A stretch of DNA of 50,523 nt from a virus: positions 1 to 50,523 of IMG/VR virus record IMGVR_UViG_3300044515_000029. One strand, 5' to 3'. The position numbers and the translations under genes were made by a program. Below the pieces are notes generated by a model. It made no database searches. It saw only the letters and a program-made list of their open reading frames with translations, and was not told the DNA's origin. Of this stretch, positions 36,275 to 45,043 are shown one piece after another; within the stretch, counting starts at the first letter, position 1; each line of letters begins with the position of its first letter.

Positions 36275-38107
36275 ATGTTCGAGGCGTACTCAGTTGGCGT
36301 GACATTGCGCCTCCATAATCTGATATCGCCGCAGCTCGCGCTTTTGGCGAAAGAGTTTGAAAGACTCGACCTTCTGACCTCGACCCTAAACAAGTCGTTG
36401 GGCAAAATCGCCGTCGATTCTAGCGCATTTCGCAGCCTGACAACGGCCACGAATGCGACGAACCGCGCACTAGAGCGTGCATCGGTGAGCGCCGCGAACC
36501 TTCACCGGCATTTGTCCGCCGTGCAGTCTGCCGGCGGGGGTGCTGCTGCTGGATTGCTGGCCGGGGCAGGCGGCCGCGGCGCGTCCGGCGGGCGACATAA
36601 TAACGGCGGTTTCCACGGCGGAAACGTCCACATGGGCCCCAGCGGTATCGGAATCGGCTCGGTCGGCCTGGCGGCGGGCGATGCGTTCGTCCCTCTCGCG
36701 ATCACCGCCGGCATGATTTACGCCGGCAAGACGCTGTTTGACTCGGCGAAGGCACTCGACACCGAAAAGCAGCGATTCAAGATGTTCGGGCTTTCCGATG
36801 CTCAGAACAACGAGGCTTTCAGATTCGCGGCCGGGATGCACGTCTACGGCTCGACGCAGACCGAGAACCTTCGCAACTTCCGCGAGGCGCAAGGCGTCTT
36901 TCGCGAGGCGGGGCTTGAGGGTTCCTCGGCGCTTGAGGGCGCGAAACTCGCCGCGCCGATTCTGTCGAGGCTGAATGCGCTTGATGGCGCGCTCGATGAT
37001 GAGGCGGCATCTCACTCGCACGCCTCGAATCTTGCAATGCTGCGCTTTGTGGAGTCTGCCGGCGGCCTCAAGAGTCAGGCGGAATTCAACCGGCTGTCGG
37101 ACTTGGGATACCGGCTTAAGGTCGGTTCCGGCGATACGGTTGACTGGCAACAGTTACAGTCCTTCGCCAAGCGCGGCGGATCTGCCGCGATCAATCTGAC
37201 CGGCGAAGGCTACGCGCGCCTTGAGCCGAGCATTTCCACGCTCGGCGGCAGCACCGCGGGCACGGCTCTCTCTACAGGCTTCGGGCGCTTGCAGGGAATC
37301 ATCAAGGGCCTGCCGGTCTCGGTCATCGACGAGCTTCTCACCAACAAAATTTGGGATCGCTCGAAGGTCGAACTCAACAGCAAGGGCGGGATTGCAAAGT
37401 TTCTCGACCCGCGCGGGCCGCTGACTGGCGCGAACTCCAAGCTTCTCGCAGAGAATCCCGAGCAGTTCTATGAGCAGGTGATTCGCCCGATCTACAACAA
37501 GATGGGCTTGGACGCTGCCGGCATTGTTCGTCAAAACGCATTGATCTATGGCCGCACGGGCGGCGCGCTTGCGAACGAATGGGAAAAGCAACTCGCGACC
37601 GTTGCGCGGGCCGCAGCCGCGTTCAACAAGACAAAGGGAATCGACGACGCCACCAAGCAATTGCCGGACTCGATCACCGGCCAGCAAAAGGAATTTGAGG
37701 CCGCCTGGACTGACTTTAAAACTCAGTTCGGCACGACCGTGCTGCCGTTTTTCTCTGGGATATTGAAAGGCGGCGCGAGCTTCTTCCGCAATATCAACAA
37801 TCCTCAGCATTTTGAGGGCGGCAAGGAAGCCGAGGCGAGCTTTCAACGCAGGCTCACCAGCTCGCAAGGTCGGCGCTGGGTCGAAGACCCAAGCAAGCCA
37901 GGCAGCGGTCATTGGGAGAGCGATTACGTTGCGGGCAAGACCGGCGCACCGATTGTCATCACTCCCGCGCCCGTGATGCTCGATTCGCACAAGGTCGGCT
38001 CTGTGCTGTTCAACACCGCCGGCAAGAACGCGAACGCTCCGCAGACCGGCATAAGCCTTTTTGACAGCCAGCAGGCGCCGTATCCCGCTGGCGGCTTAGG
38101 ATTCTGA
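36275..38107 (+). CDS. Tape measure protein
   Basis: At 610 aa it is the longest protein here and sits after the GT chaperone. The N-terminal 90 residues are helical (LALLAKEFERLDLLTSTLNK), then a Gly-rich low-complexity stretch (about 85-125) with a hydrophobic patch (LAITAGMIYAGKTLFDSAKA), and long helical blocks to the end. It sets tail length and is probably ejected with DNA. By 0.15 nm per residue the tail is about 90 nm. Confidence 0.85.
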   Translation: MFEAYSVGVTLRLHNLISPQLALLAKEFERLDLLTSTLNKSLGKIAVDSSAFRSLTTATNATNRALERASVSAANLHRHLSAVQSAGGGAAAGLLAGAGGRGASGGRHNNGGFHGGNVHMGPSGIGIGSVGLAAGDAFVPLAITAGMIYAGKTLFDSAKALDTEKQRFKMFGLSDAQNNEAFRFAAGMHVYGSTQTENLRNFREAQGVFREAGLEGSSALEGAKLAAPILSRLNALDGALDDEAASHSHASNLAMLRFVESAGGLKSQAEFNRLSDLGYRLKVGSGDTVDWQQLQSFAKRGGSAAINLTGEGYARLEPSISTLGGSTAGTALSTGFGRLQGIIKGLPVSVIDELLTNKIWDRSKVELNSKGGIAKFLDPRGPLTGANSKLLAENPEQFYEQVIRPIYNKMGLDAAGIVRQNALIYGRTGGALANEWEKQLATVARAAAAFNKTKGIDDATKQLPDSITGQQKEFEAAWTDFKTQFGTTVLPFFSGILKGGASFFRNINNPQHFEGGKEAEASFQRRLTSSQGRRWVEDPSKPGSGHWESDYVAGKTGAPIVITPAPVMLDSHKVGSVLFNTAGKNANAPQTGISLFDSQQAPYPAGGLGF

Positions 38108-38610
38108 TGTCCGACCTTACGCTTACGCTCGGTAACATCACGTTCACCGGTTTCGAGTTACCAGAGCGCATCCCGTTCGGCGGCGATCAAATGCTCGTCA
38201 CCCACAAGCTCGTGGGCGGACAGCGCACCGTCGACGCGATGGGCCCGGATGAGGCGCCTATTGGGTGGTCCGGATGGATCATCGGGCAAAACGCCGTCGC
38301 GCGTGCGCAGGCGATCGACGCGATGCGCGTCAGCGGCCTCCCGCAGCGGCTCACATGGAGCGGCCTCGACTACCAAGTGGTGGTTCGGTCCTTCCTGCCG
38401 TCCTTCGAGCGCTTCTACCAGATCCCGTACCGGATCGTTCTCGAAGTCATCGCGAACAACACGCAGCCGGTTACGAGCTCTGCAACGCCGCCGATTGATG
38501 AGGCCGTGAATGCCGACAACGTGACGGCCAACACTCTCGCGCAGTCGATCGGTGACCCGGAGCTGAACACGCAAATGGGGAACGTCACCTCCATGATCGC
38601 GGCGGCATAA
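38107..38610 (+). CDS. Baseplate/tail protein (gpU-like or gpN-terminal type)
   Basis: MSDLTLTLGNITFTGFELPE then FGGDQMLVTHKLVGGQRTVD and APIGWSGWIIGQNAVARAQA. The sequence FGGxQxxVxHxxxGGxRxVDxxGxD...W.G is shared by DNA-circularisation N-terminal domains (Mu) and P2 gpU-like tail proteins. It immediately follows the tape measure, as in Mu-type tails. 167 aa. Confidence 0.75.
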   Translation: MSDLTLTLGNITFTGFELPERIPFGGDQMLVTHKLVGGQRTVDAMGPDEAPIGWSGWIIGQNAVARAQAIDAMRVSGLPQRLTWSGLDYQVVVRSFLPSFERFYQIPYRIVLEVIANNTQPVTSSATPPIDEAVNADNVTANTLAQSIGDPELNTQMGNVTSMIAAA

Positions 38611-39066
38611 ATGGCAATCTCGACCGCATCCACAAGCACCATCAACGCGATCCGGCAGGCCATACAAGCCGCACTGGCGCGCGTTGAGGTTTTGATCGAG
38701 CAAGTGAACGAAGCAATCGGCACGCCGACGACGTTCGGCGGGGTTACTGCCGGAATACCCCCGCAATCGTCCGTTAATGCGTTATTAGCCGCTGGCGCGA
38801 ACATCATGCAGCTATTTAACCTCCTGCAGTTGCAGGCCGTCCTGGGCCGCCTGTCGGCGAACTTGGGATCTGTGAATGCTTCGGCCAGCGTGGTCAATAC
38901 GGCGGGAGGGAACCTGTTTCAGATCGCGCAGGACGAGTATGGCGACGCCACGGACTGGCCGGCTATCGCGGCGGCCAACGGTCTTACGGACCCGTTCATC
39001 CAGGGCAGCGAAACGCTGACCATCCCGCCACAGCCGGGAGATAGCGGCGGCATTCTGTCGGCCTGA
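38611..39066 (+). CDS. Tail protein with LysM-like C terminus (gpX-like)
   Basis: A helical N-terminal half (INAIRQAIQAALARVEVLIE) is followed by a C-terminal GGNLFQIAQDEYGDATDWPA and IAAANGLTDPFIQGSETLTI, a LysM-type fold that may contact peptidoglycan or join hub proteins. In P2 the small LysM protein gpX precedes the hub. It starts one base after the previous stop. Confidence 0.75.
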   Translation: MAISTASTSTINAIRQAIQAALARVEVLIEQVNEAIGTPTTFGGVTAGIPPQSSVNALLAAGANIMQLFNLLQLQAVLGRLSANLGSVNASASVVNTAGGNLFQIAQDEYGDATDWPAIAAANGLTDPFIQGSETLTIPPQPGDSGGILSA

Positions 39067-39069
39067 CCT

Positions 39070-40221
39070 ATGTCTATCAACACGCTGCCGGTCGTCGCCT
39101 CCGGGCGGCGGCCTCGAGGAATTGTCCAACTCGGCCCCGTGGGTTCGCTGGCATCGGTACCCGGCTGGGTGACATGGTCTGTCAGCAATAATTCGTATTA
39201 CGAGGCCGATACGTTTCGGATCGTGTACTCGACCTCGGCGCTGCCGGCGTCGTTCACTGCGAATGATTTCTCGAATCAGACGGAGATTTTCGCGCAGATT
39301 TTCGGCGGCTTCCCGCAAGACCCGGCGAACCCGCAAGTCTCGGAACTTACGAACCTCATATTCGGCCGCGTCGATGACATCGGCTACAACCCTGTGACGC
39401 GCGAAATCACGCTCACCGGGCGCGACCTGACCGCCGCGTTCATCGATTCGCGCATCGGTTCGCAGTTCAAGAATAAGACATCGAGCCAGATCGCGACGCA
39501 GCTTGCACAGTCTCACGGGCTGGACACATCTAACATCACGCCGACCAAGACTCTAGCCGGCACCTACTACACGCGCGATCAGGTGCAGCTCGCATCGAAC
39601 CGCAGCGAATGGGACTTGCTCTCATTCCTGGCGCGCGAGGAAGGATTCGTTGTTTTCGTTTCAGGCAATTCGCTATTTTTCCAGCCTGACCCGCGTCCGA
39701 CCGGCGCGGCCAACCCGTATGTGATCGACTGGAAACAGCCGAACAACCAGAACGGCTCGCCGGTATCGAATGTCACTGATTTGAATTTTGGGCGCAGCCT
39801 CACGGTTGCAAAGGGGATATCGGTTACGGCGCGAAGCCCGAACCTTGTGACTGGTCGCGCGGTTGTGCAGTCGTATCCCTCGACGCCGAAGGAAATCGGC
39901 GCCGGAAAGTCCTCGCCGTTCGGGGCGACGCAACAGTATTTCTTCACGATGGCGGCCGGCAAGACGCCGACCGAAGTAGCCGCCTTCGCGCAGAAGACTT
40001 ACGAGAACATCATCTCGCATGAGATGAAGATGACGGCCTCCATGCCGGCGGATGACATCTTGAGCATATCTACGCCGGTACAGGTGCAAGGCACCGGCAC
40101 CGCGTTCGATCAGCTTTACTTTCCGCGCCTGGTCACGCGGGAAATGGGCGCCCAGGACGAAGGCTACCGCATGACGGTCGAGGCGCAGAACACGAGCCCG
40201 AGCGAGAGCCCAGACCAATGA
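39070..40221 (+). CDS. Baseplate hub protein (gpD / Mu gp44-like)
   Basis: The 383-aa protein holds the hub pattern: EITLTGRDLTAAFIDSRIGS, SSQIATQLAQSHGLD and LASNRSEWDLLSFLAREEGF followed by VVFVSGNSLFFQPDPR. This order (GRD, then TS.IA..LA, then WDLL..LAREEGF) marks gpD/gp27-type hubs that connect tube and spike. The gene overlaps the spike start by 4 nt. Confidence 0.87.
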   Translation: MSINTLPVVASGRRPRGIVQLGPVGSLASVPGWVTWSVSNNSYYEADTFRIVYSTSALPASFTANDFSNQTEIFAQIFGGFPQDPANPQVSELTNLIFGRVDDIGYNPVTREITLTGRDLTAAFIDSRIGSQFKNKTSSQIATQLAQSHGLDTSNITPTKTLAGTYYTRDQVQLASNRSEWDLLSFLAREEGFVVFVSGNSLFFQPDPRPTGAANPYVIDWKQPNNQNGSPVSNVTDLNFGRSLTVAKGISVTARSPNLVTGRAVVQSYPSTPKEIGAGKSSPFGATQQYFFTMAAGKTPTEVAAFAQKTYENIISHEMKMTASMPADDILSISTPVQVQGTGTAFDQLYFPRLVTREMGAQDEGYRMTVEAQNTSPSESPDQ

Positions 40222-40820
40222 TGAAGGTATTACTAAACGCGGTGCGCTTGCAGGTTCAGCGCGCGATGTCCTCTATTGTCACGAGTCGGCCAGGTTCAAT
40301 AAAGAGCTTTGACCCTAACACCATGACGGCAGTCGTGGAGCTGCAGCCGGACGGCGACTTGACCGGCTGGCTACCTGTTGCCTCGGCCTGGATCGGCAAC
40401 GGGTGGGGAATGTTCGCGCCCCCAAACATAGACGACCTCGTCGACGTCGTGTTCATCAACGGCGACATCAATGCGGGCGTCATCGAGGGGAGATTTTACA
40501 ACCAGCAGAATAAGCCGCTCGCGGTCCAGTCCGGCGAATTCTGGCTCGTGCATGAGAGTGGCGCTTTTTTCAAGCTGCTCAATTCGGGCGCGCTCACGAT
40601 CTCTGACGGGCAGGGAGCGACAGTCACGCTCGACGGCAGCGGCAACATCGCCAGCAAAGGCGCATGGACGCACAACGGAACGATGCACATCACCGATAAC
40701 GTGCAGGTCGACAAGACGCTGACCGCGAATACCGATGTCGTCGGCGGTGGAAAGAGCCTCAAGACTCACGTCCATAGCGGCGTGCAGACAGGCGGCGGAA
40801 ATTCCGGGCCGCCGGTTTAA
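40218..40820 (+). CDS. Baseplate spike protein (gpV-like)
   Basis: The 200-aa protein has an OB-type domain (VTSRPGSIKSFDPNTMTAVV, GMFAPPNIDDLVDVVFING), a repetitive beta-helix (GALTISDGQGATVTLDGSGN) and a C-terminal metal-binding tip (KTHVHSGVQTGGGNSGPP), the HxH apex of P2 gpV. It pierces the outer membrane. The apex ends in Pro-Pro-Val. Confidence 0.9.
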   Translation: MMKVLLNAVRLQVQRAMSSIVTSRPGSIKSFDPNTMTAVVELQPDGDLTGWLPVASAWIGNGWGMFAPPNIDDLVDVVFINGDINAGVIEGRFYNQQNKPLAVQSGEFWLVHESGAFFKLLNSGALTISDGQGATVTLDGSGNIASKGAWTHNGTMHITDNVQVDKTLTANTDVVGGGKSLKTHVHSGVQTGGGNSGPPV

Positions 40821-40830
40821 GAGGTAGAGC

Positions 40831-41208
40831 ATGGGAACCTTGAACGACATCGCTCATTTTTGGGGCGGCGATCTGTCTGTCTCATCGACCGGCGATCTCG
40901 CGCTAGCAAGCGGCCTGCCGCGCAGCCAGCAGCGCATTCTGCGCCGGCTCAACACGAACCCCGGCTCTTACATCGGGCAGAAGAACTATGGCGCCGGGCT
41001 CCCGCAGTTCATTGGTGAGAACGCCGACCCGGCAGAAATTGCGGCCGTAACGAAAGGGCAGATCCTCTTGGAAGACAGCGTTGCGCCATCACCGCCGCCG
41101 GTCGTCACCGTGAACCAGGCGGGGCCGAACGCGATTACAGAATCTATCCAATACACCGACCAGCCGAGCAACGCGCCGACCGTGCTTGCCTTCACCGTGG
41201 GTAACTAA
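40831..41208 (+). CDS. Baseplate wedge protein (gpW / gp25-like)
   Basis: MGTLNDIAHFWGGDLSVSST followed by LALASGLPRSQQRILRRLNT and GSYIGQKNYGAGLPQFIGEN is the usual gp25-like or Mu gp46-like wedge. It lies between spike and gpJ as in other Mu/P2-like baseplates. An AGAGGT ribosome site precedes it. Confidence 0.85.
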   Translation: MGTLNDIAHFWGGDLSVSSTGDLALASGLPRSQQRILRRLNTNPGSYIGQKNYGAGLPQFIGENADPAEIAAVTKGQILLEDSVAPSPPPVVTVNQAGPNAITESIQYTDQPSNAPTVLAFTVGN

Positions 41209-42327
41209 ATGGCGGTTTCGACCAACACATTCTCGCAGTTCGTGCAGAACTCGGTCGCGGCGATTCAGGGAATGGCCTCGCAGCTTCTCGACCTTACCGT
41301 GGGTTCGGTGCTGCGCTCGTTTGTGGACGCATACTCGCTGCTCGCGCTCTGGCTGCAGGCGGAAATACTGCAAGTCGCGGCGCTCACGCGCTTTGCAACG
41401 AGCTTCGGTGCTGACGCGGATAGCTGGGGAGCGCAATTCGGCTTTGATCGAGAGGATGGAAATCCTGCGTCAGGAACGGTTACCTTTTCTCGCTTCACGC
41501 CGACAGCGCAGGCGACCGTCGCCGTCGGTACCGTCGTGCAGACGCAGACCGGCGTGCAATACGGCGTCATTGCCGACACGACGCAGCCGTCGTTCAACGC
41601 GACGCTCAATGCCTACGTGCTCCCGGCCTCGACCTCGAGTATCACCGCGACCGTTGAGGCCCTTGTGTCAGGCGCCTCTGGCAATGCCATCGCCGGCTTT
41701 ATCAACGTTCTCGGCTCGTCGATTCCTGGCGTCGATACGGTCACGAATGCCGCGGCGTTCCAGAACGGAAACGATCCGCAAACCGACGAGGAATATAAGG
41801 CCGGGTTTCCTGGCTTCCTGCAGTCGCTTTCAAAGGGCACGCCCGCCGCTATTGCGTTTGCCATTCAACAACTCGGCGAAAACGTCGATTTTACCTACAC
41901 CGAAAATGAGAACCGCGACGGGACATTCAACCCCGGCTTCTTCTTCGTGATCGCAGACGATGGCACGGGAAACCCATCCTCGGGATTCCTTGCGACCGTC
42001 GGCGCCGCAATCGAGGCGGTGAGAGGGGATAGCATCACTTTCGCGGTATTCCCGCCGACGATTGTTACCGCAAATGTCGCGATGGTCATCACGACTGACG
42101 GCAGCGTTGTGCACGCGGCCGCGGTTGCCGCCGTTGAGGCCGCGATCGAAGCGTTCATAAATGCGCTACCTATCGGCGCGACGTTGCCATTCAACATCCT
42201 GCCGAGCATCGCCTTCGGCGTGCAGGGGGTGACGAATGCCACCGGAATCACGCTCAACGGCGGAACCGCTGACATCAACACGACCGCGCAGCAGATTATA
42301 AAGGCCGGAACAGTAGCGGTATCCTGA
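41209..42327 (+). CDS. Baseplate J-like protein (Mu gp47/P2 gpJ)
   Basis: The 372-aa product reads LLDLTVGSVLRSFVDAYSLL, ASGTVTFSRFTPTAQATVAV and GTVVQTQTGVQYGVIAD, followed by NAIAGFINVLGSSIPGVDTV and FQNGNDPQTDEEYKAGFPGF. These are the landmarks of Baseplate_J proteins (N-terminal domain and GxxAN.IxxGxI..l...ipGv). It forms the wedge of the baseplate. Confidence 0.92.
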   Translation: MAVSTNTFSQFVQNSVAAIQGMASQLLDLTVGSVLRSFVDAYSLLALWLQAEILQVAALTRFATSFGADADSWGAQFGFDREDGNPASGTVTFSRFTPTAQATVAVGTVVQTQTGVQYGVIADTTQPSFNATLNAYVLPASTSSITATVEALVSGASGNAIAGFINVLGSSIPGVDTVTNAAAFQNGNDPQTDEEYKAGFPGFLQSLSKGTPAAIAFAIQQLGENVDFTYTENENRDGTFNPGFFFVIADDGTGNPSSGFLATVGAAIEAVRGDSITFAVFPPTIVTANVAMVITTDGSVVHAAAVAAVEAAIEAFINALPIGATLPFNILPSIAFGVQGVTNATGITLNGGTADINTTAQQIIKAGTVAVS

Positions 42328-42328
42328 T

Positions 42329-43240
42329 ATGGCAACGGGCGATCAGTCTGACATTCTGAACCGTTTGCAGCGGCTCATGCCGCCGGGGTGGTTTGCGCCT
42401 GGACAGACGCCGATCCGCGACGCGCTGCTGACCGGCATCGCTAACGCTCTGGCGTTCGTTTTCTCGCTGTTCACTTACCTGAAATTGCAGACGCGCATCG
42501 CGACCGCGACCGATGGGTTCTTGGACCTGATCGCATTCGATTACTTCGGAAACTCTCTGCGGCGCCTGCCGAATCAAAGCGACGCGAGCTATCAATCGAG
42601 AATTCAGTCGTCTCTATTGCCGCTGCGAAATACGCGACAGGCGATCATCAACGCCGTGGCTCTCGTCACCGGACGGCCGCCGATAGTGTTCGAGCCTCGG
42701 CGTCCCCTCGATACCGGCGTTTATAACGGCCCAGGACTTGCGTATAGCGCAGTCGGCGGGTACGGCTCTCTTGCCTATCCATATCAGTCATTTGTGACCG
42801 CATTCCGGCCCGCCGGCACTGGAATACCGAACGTTGCCGGCTACGGCATCTCGACCGGCGCTTATAACACCGGCTCGCAAGCCGAGTATGCGACTGCAGA
42901 ATTCACCAGCGGCGTGAACGATGACGACATCTACGCGGCGATAAACAGCGTCAGACTGGGCGGAACGATCGTATGGACGCGCATCATCAGCAGCTTGGCA
43001 GAGCTGAACGCTGGCAACGTCATCGACAACGGCATCCCGGCGCTTGTTGGCGCCGCCTCTGATGTCTCTGTTGCGTTCGGCAATCTGACCGGCGGCAGGG
43101 CTCAACTAAGCGGCGCTGCGACGGATACGACCACGGCCACCGCCGATCTCATCGCCGGAAGGTTCCCATTGATCGCAGGTTACGGCGTGCCACAGGGCGC
43201 CTATAACACGCCGTCGCGCGCAGCTTACGGCCCGCTTTAG
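42329..43240 (+). CDS. Tail protein I-like (Mu gp48-type)
   Basis: A 303-aa protein following J. The N-terminal third (ILNRLQRLMPPGWFAPGQTP, RIATATDGFLDLIAFDYFGN) fits tail protein I/gp48 that joins fibre and baseplate. The second half contains internal repeats: GYGISTGAYNT and GYGVPQGAYNT, and the Ala/Asp motif LVGAASDVSVAFGNLT with LSGAATDTTTATADLI also seen in the upstream fibre genes. Confidence 0.8.
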   Translation: MATGDQSDILNRLQRLMPPGWFAPGQTPIRDALLTGIANALAFVFSLFTYLKLQTRIATATDGFLDLIAFDYFGNSLRRLPNQSDASYQSRIQSSLLPLRNTRQAIINAVALVTGRPPIVFEPRRPLDTGVYNGPGLAYSAVGGYGSLAYPYQSFVTAFRPAGTGIPNVAGYGISTGAYNTGSQAEYATAEFTSGVNDDDIYAAINSVRLGGTIVWTRIISSLAELNAGNVIDNGIPALVGAASDVSVAFGNLTGGRAQLSGAATDTTTATADLIAGRFPLIAGYGVPQGAYNTPSRAAYGPL

Positions 43241-43264
43241 TTCACTGATTTAGGCAAACAACGA

Positions 43265-43286
43265 CCCCGCTCAATGCGGGGTTTTT
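43265..43286 (+). terminator. Terminator-like hairpin before the tail fibre
   Basis: CCCCGC (43265-43270), loop TCAAT, GCGGGG (43276-43281), then TTTTT. The following 16 nt TTTTTCATTTCTGGAG (43282-43297) are identical to 32985-33000 before the sheath gene and include the GGAG ribosome site. Confidence 0.8.
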
Positions 43287-43303
43287 CATTTCTGGAGGCC
43301 CCT

Positions 43304-44308
43304 TTGGATAGGCAAATAGTTTACCCGTCGGCGATCCCGCAAGACTCGGACATCCTGAGCACGAATAGAAATATGTTCGTCGGCTTGGGCTATGCGTTGC
43401 TGGACATCCTTGGCAGCAACCTTTGCGTGGCGGGACTGCCGTGCACTCAGACCGTTGTGCCATCGCTTGCCGTGCTGATAGGCCCTGGCCGCATCTACGG
43501 CGTGCAGAACGTCGACAGCACGGCATATGGGTCTCTACCCGCCGACACGACCGACCAGATTATGAAACAGGGAATTCAAACCGGCTCCGTGACGCTCGCG
43601 ACTCCAGCGCCTGGCACCGTCGGCCAGTCGATAAATTATCTGGTGCAAGCCGCGTACACGGATAGCGACGCGACGCCGGTCGTCCTGCCTTACTACAACG
43701 CGTCGAATCCGGCGGTCCCTTTCTCAGGGCCAGGAAATAGCGGCACGCCGCAGAACACACAGCGCAGGGGCGTAATAAACCTGCAAGTTAAGGCAGGGGT
43801 AGCGGCTGCGACTGGCACGCAGACGACTCCAGCGGCTGACCCTGGGTTTGTCGGCATCTATATCGTCACCGTCGCCAACGGGCAGGCGAATGTGACGGCC
43901 GGAAACATAACGACGACTCCTTTCGCGCCGATAATTGGCCTCTCGCTCGGATCCTCGTCCGTCAACATCGTCAACGCAAACGGCGGCTGGTCAATTCACG
44001 CGCCCGTCGGCGGTGTATCGACTCTCTCGCTACAGGGAAACGGCGCGACATTTGGCGTGAACGACTTTCTCATCCAGCAGAATGCGGCCGGCGTCGTTCA
44101 CATCAACCAGAACGCAAATGCGCCGATGACTTTCGCAGGCTTCGGGAACGTCCAAACTCTGCAGCTTATCGTCGGCGGAATGGGGTTTAACGGAACGAAT
44201 GCCATCGCCAAGCCGACGGTGAGCGGCAGCAAGGCGGGAAATGCTGCGCTTACCAGCCTGATGAGCGCGCTATCGAGCTACGGCCTGGTGACGGATACCA
44301 CGACATGA
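43304..44308 (+). CDS. Tail fibre protein
   Basis: A TTG start at 43304 with GGAGG five bases upstream gives a 334-aa protein, MDRQIVYPSAIPQDSDILST at its start. The N-terminal domain (FVGLGYALLDILG, SLAVLIGPGRIYGVQNVDST) attaches fibres to gpI; further on are beta repeats (NGGWSIHAPVGGVSTLSLQG) and a C-terminal end GLVTDTTT. Located after gpI, so it is the main host-binding fibre. It is shorter than many fibres, so another protein (e.g. 18519 or 21334) may form the tip. Confidence 0.8.
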   Translation: MDRQIVYPSAIPQDSDILSTNRNMFVGLGYALLDILGSNLCVAGLPCTQTVVPSLAVLIGPGRIYGVQNVDSTAYGSLPADTTDQIMKQGIQTGSVTLATPAPGTVGQSINYLVQAAYTDSDATPVVLPYYNASNPAVPFSGPGNSGTPQNTQRRGVINLQVKAGVAAATGTQTTPAADPGFVGIYIVTVANGQANVTAGNITTTPFAPIIGLSLGSSSVNIVNANGGWSIHAPVGGVSTLSLQGNGATFGVNDFLIQQNAAGVVHINQNANAPMTFAGFGNVQTLQLIVGGMGFNGTNAIAKPTVSGSKAGNAALTSLMSALSSYGLVTDTTT

Positions 44309-44478
44309 TGCAAGCGGCTGTTATCACCGTAACCGAGCAGCAATGGATCGTGCTGCAGAAGGGGCTCGGGAAATTAGTCATGGATGACGCGCTGCCGGTA
44401 CTGCAGGCGCTTCAAGCACAAATCAACGAGCAGATTGCCGCACACCAGATGTTGGCAAAAGGGAATCCGCAAGCATGA
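44305..44478 (+). CDS. Small helical protein after the fibre (57 aa)
   Basis: The ATG at 44305 overlaps the fibre stop. MMQAAVITVTEQQWIVLQKG continues with LPVLQALQAQINEQIAAHQM, a helix. Its size and place fit a fibre chaperone or bridge protein, but no motif confirms this. The stop overlaps the next start. Confidence 0.5.
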   Translation: MMQAAVITVTEQQWIVLQKGLGKLVMDDALPVLQALQAQINEQIAAHQMLAKGNPQA

Positions 44479-44879
44479 AAACATTCGGCTACATCGCGCT
44501 TTTTACTCTGATCCAGATCGTCTCCCTCGTGCTGACCGTCGTCGGTTTTTTCCTGATCGGTTTCCTCGCGTATTTCTACGCCTGGCAGCTCGTCGCGGCG
44601 AAGTTCCAATGGCGCGGCGGCTTGCTCACGTGGCTATGGAGCAATGAAGAGGACGGCATCGTCGGCCCAGGCATGGCGCTCAATCGGTGGAATGCCTTTT
44701 ATTGGTCAGCGCTGCGAAACCCATGCAACAACCTGCGATTCGTTCCCGGCGTCTCGGGAGTAGGGCGGCCGCTGCTGTATCGAACATGGACGATGTTCGG
44801 AAAGCAGTTTTATCTGAAATGGGGATGGATGTCTGACGGGTATCCCGCGTTTTCGGCCGGCGCCGGGCGGGGGTTTTAA
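44475..44879 (+). CDS. DUF7338-like membrane protein (134 aa)
   Basis: Starts MKTFGYIALFTLIQIVSLVL with two adjacent hydrophobic segments (residues about 5-42), then a soluble Trp-rich part (FQWRGGLLTWLWSNEEDGIV, YWSALRNPCNNLRFV). Similar proteins occur in phage lysis or fibre-lysis regions (DUF7338-like, by my recollection). Function unknown; perhaps a membrane helper of lysis. Confidence 0.6.
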   Translation: MKTFGYIALFTLIQIVSLVLTVVGFFLIGFLAYFYAWQLVAAKFQWRGGLLTWLWSNEEDGIVGPGMALNRWNAFYWSALRNPCNNLRFVPGVSGVGRPLLYRTWTMFGKQFYLKWGWMSDGYPAFSAGAGRGF

Positions 44880-44881
44880 GG

Positions 44882-45043
44882 ATGAACAACAAAGTGGCGA
44901 ACTCGGGAATCGTATTTAGCTGGCTGGCGTGGTTCATGGCGCACATCGAGCAGATCAACGCGGTACTGCAATTTATCGCGCTGGTGTTCGCAATCGTCGC
45001 GAGCGCGGTCGCGATCCGCTACCACTCGAAAAAAACAAAGTGA
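44882..45043 (+). CDS. Small holin-type membrane protein (53 aa)
   Basis: MNNKVANSGIVFSWLAWFMA then a clear transmembrane stretch (LQFIALVFAIVASAVAI) and a basic tail RYHSKKTK. Single-span with charged C terminus, 2 nt after the previous stop and overlapping the endolysin GTG start: the typical setting of a class III or accessory holin. Found by hand. Confidence 0.6.
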   Translation: MNNKVANSGIVFSWLAWFMAHIEQINAVLQFIALVFAIVASAVAIRYHSKKTK

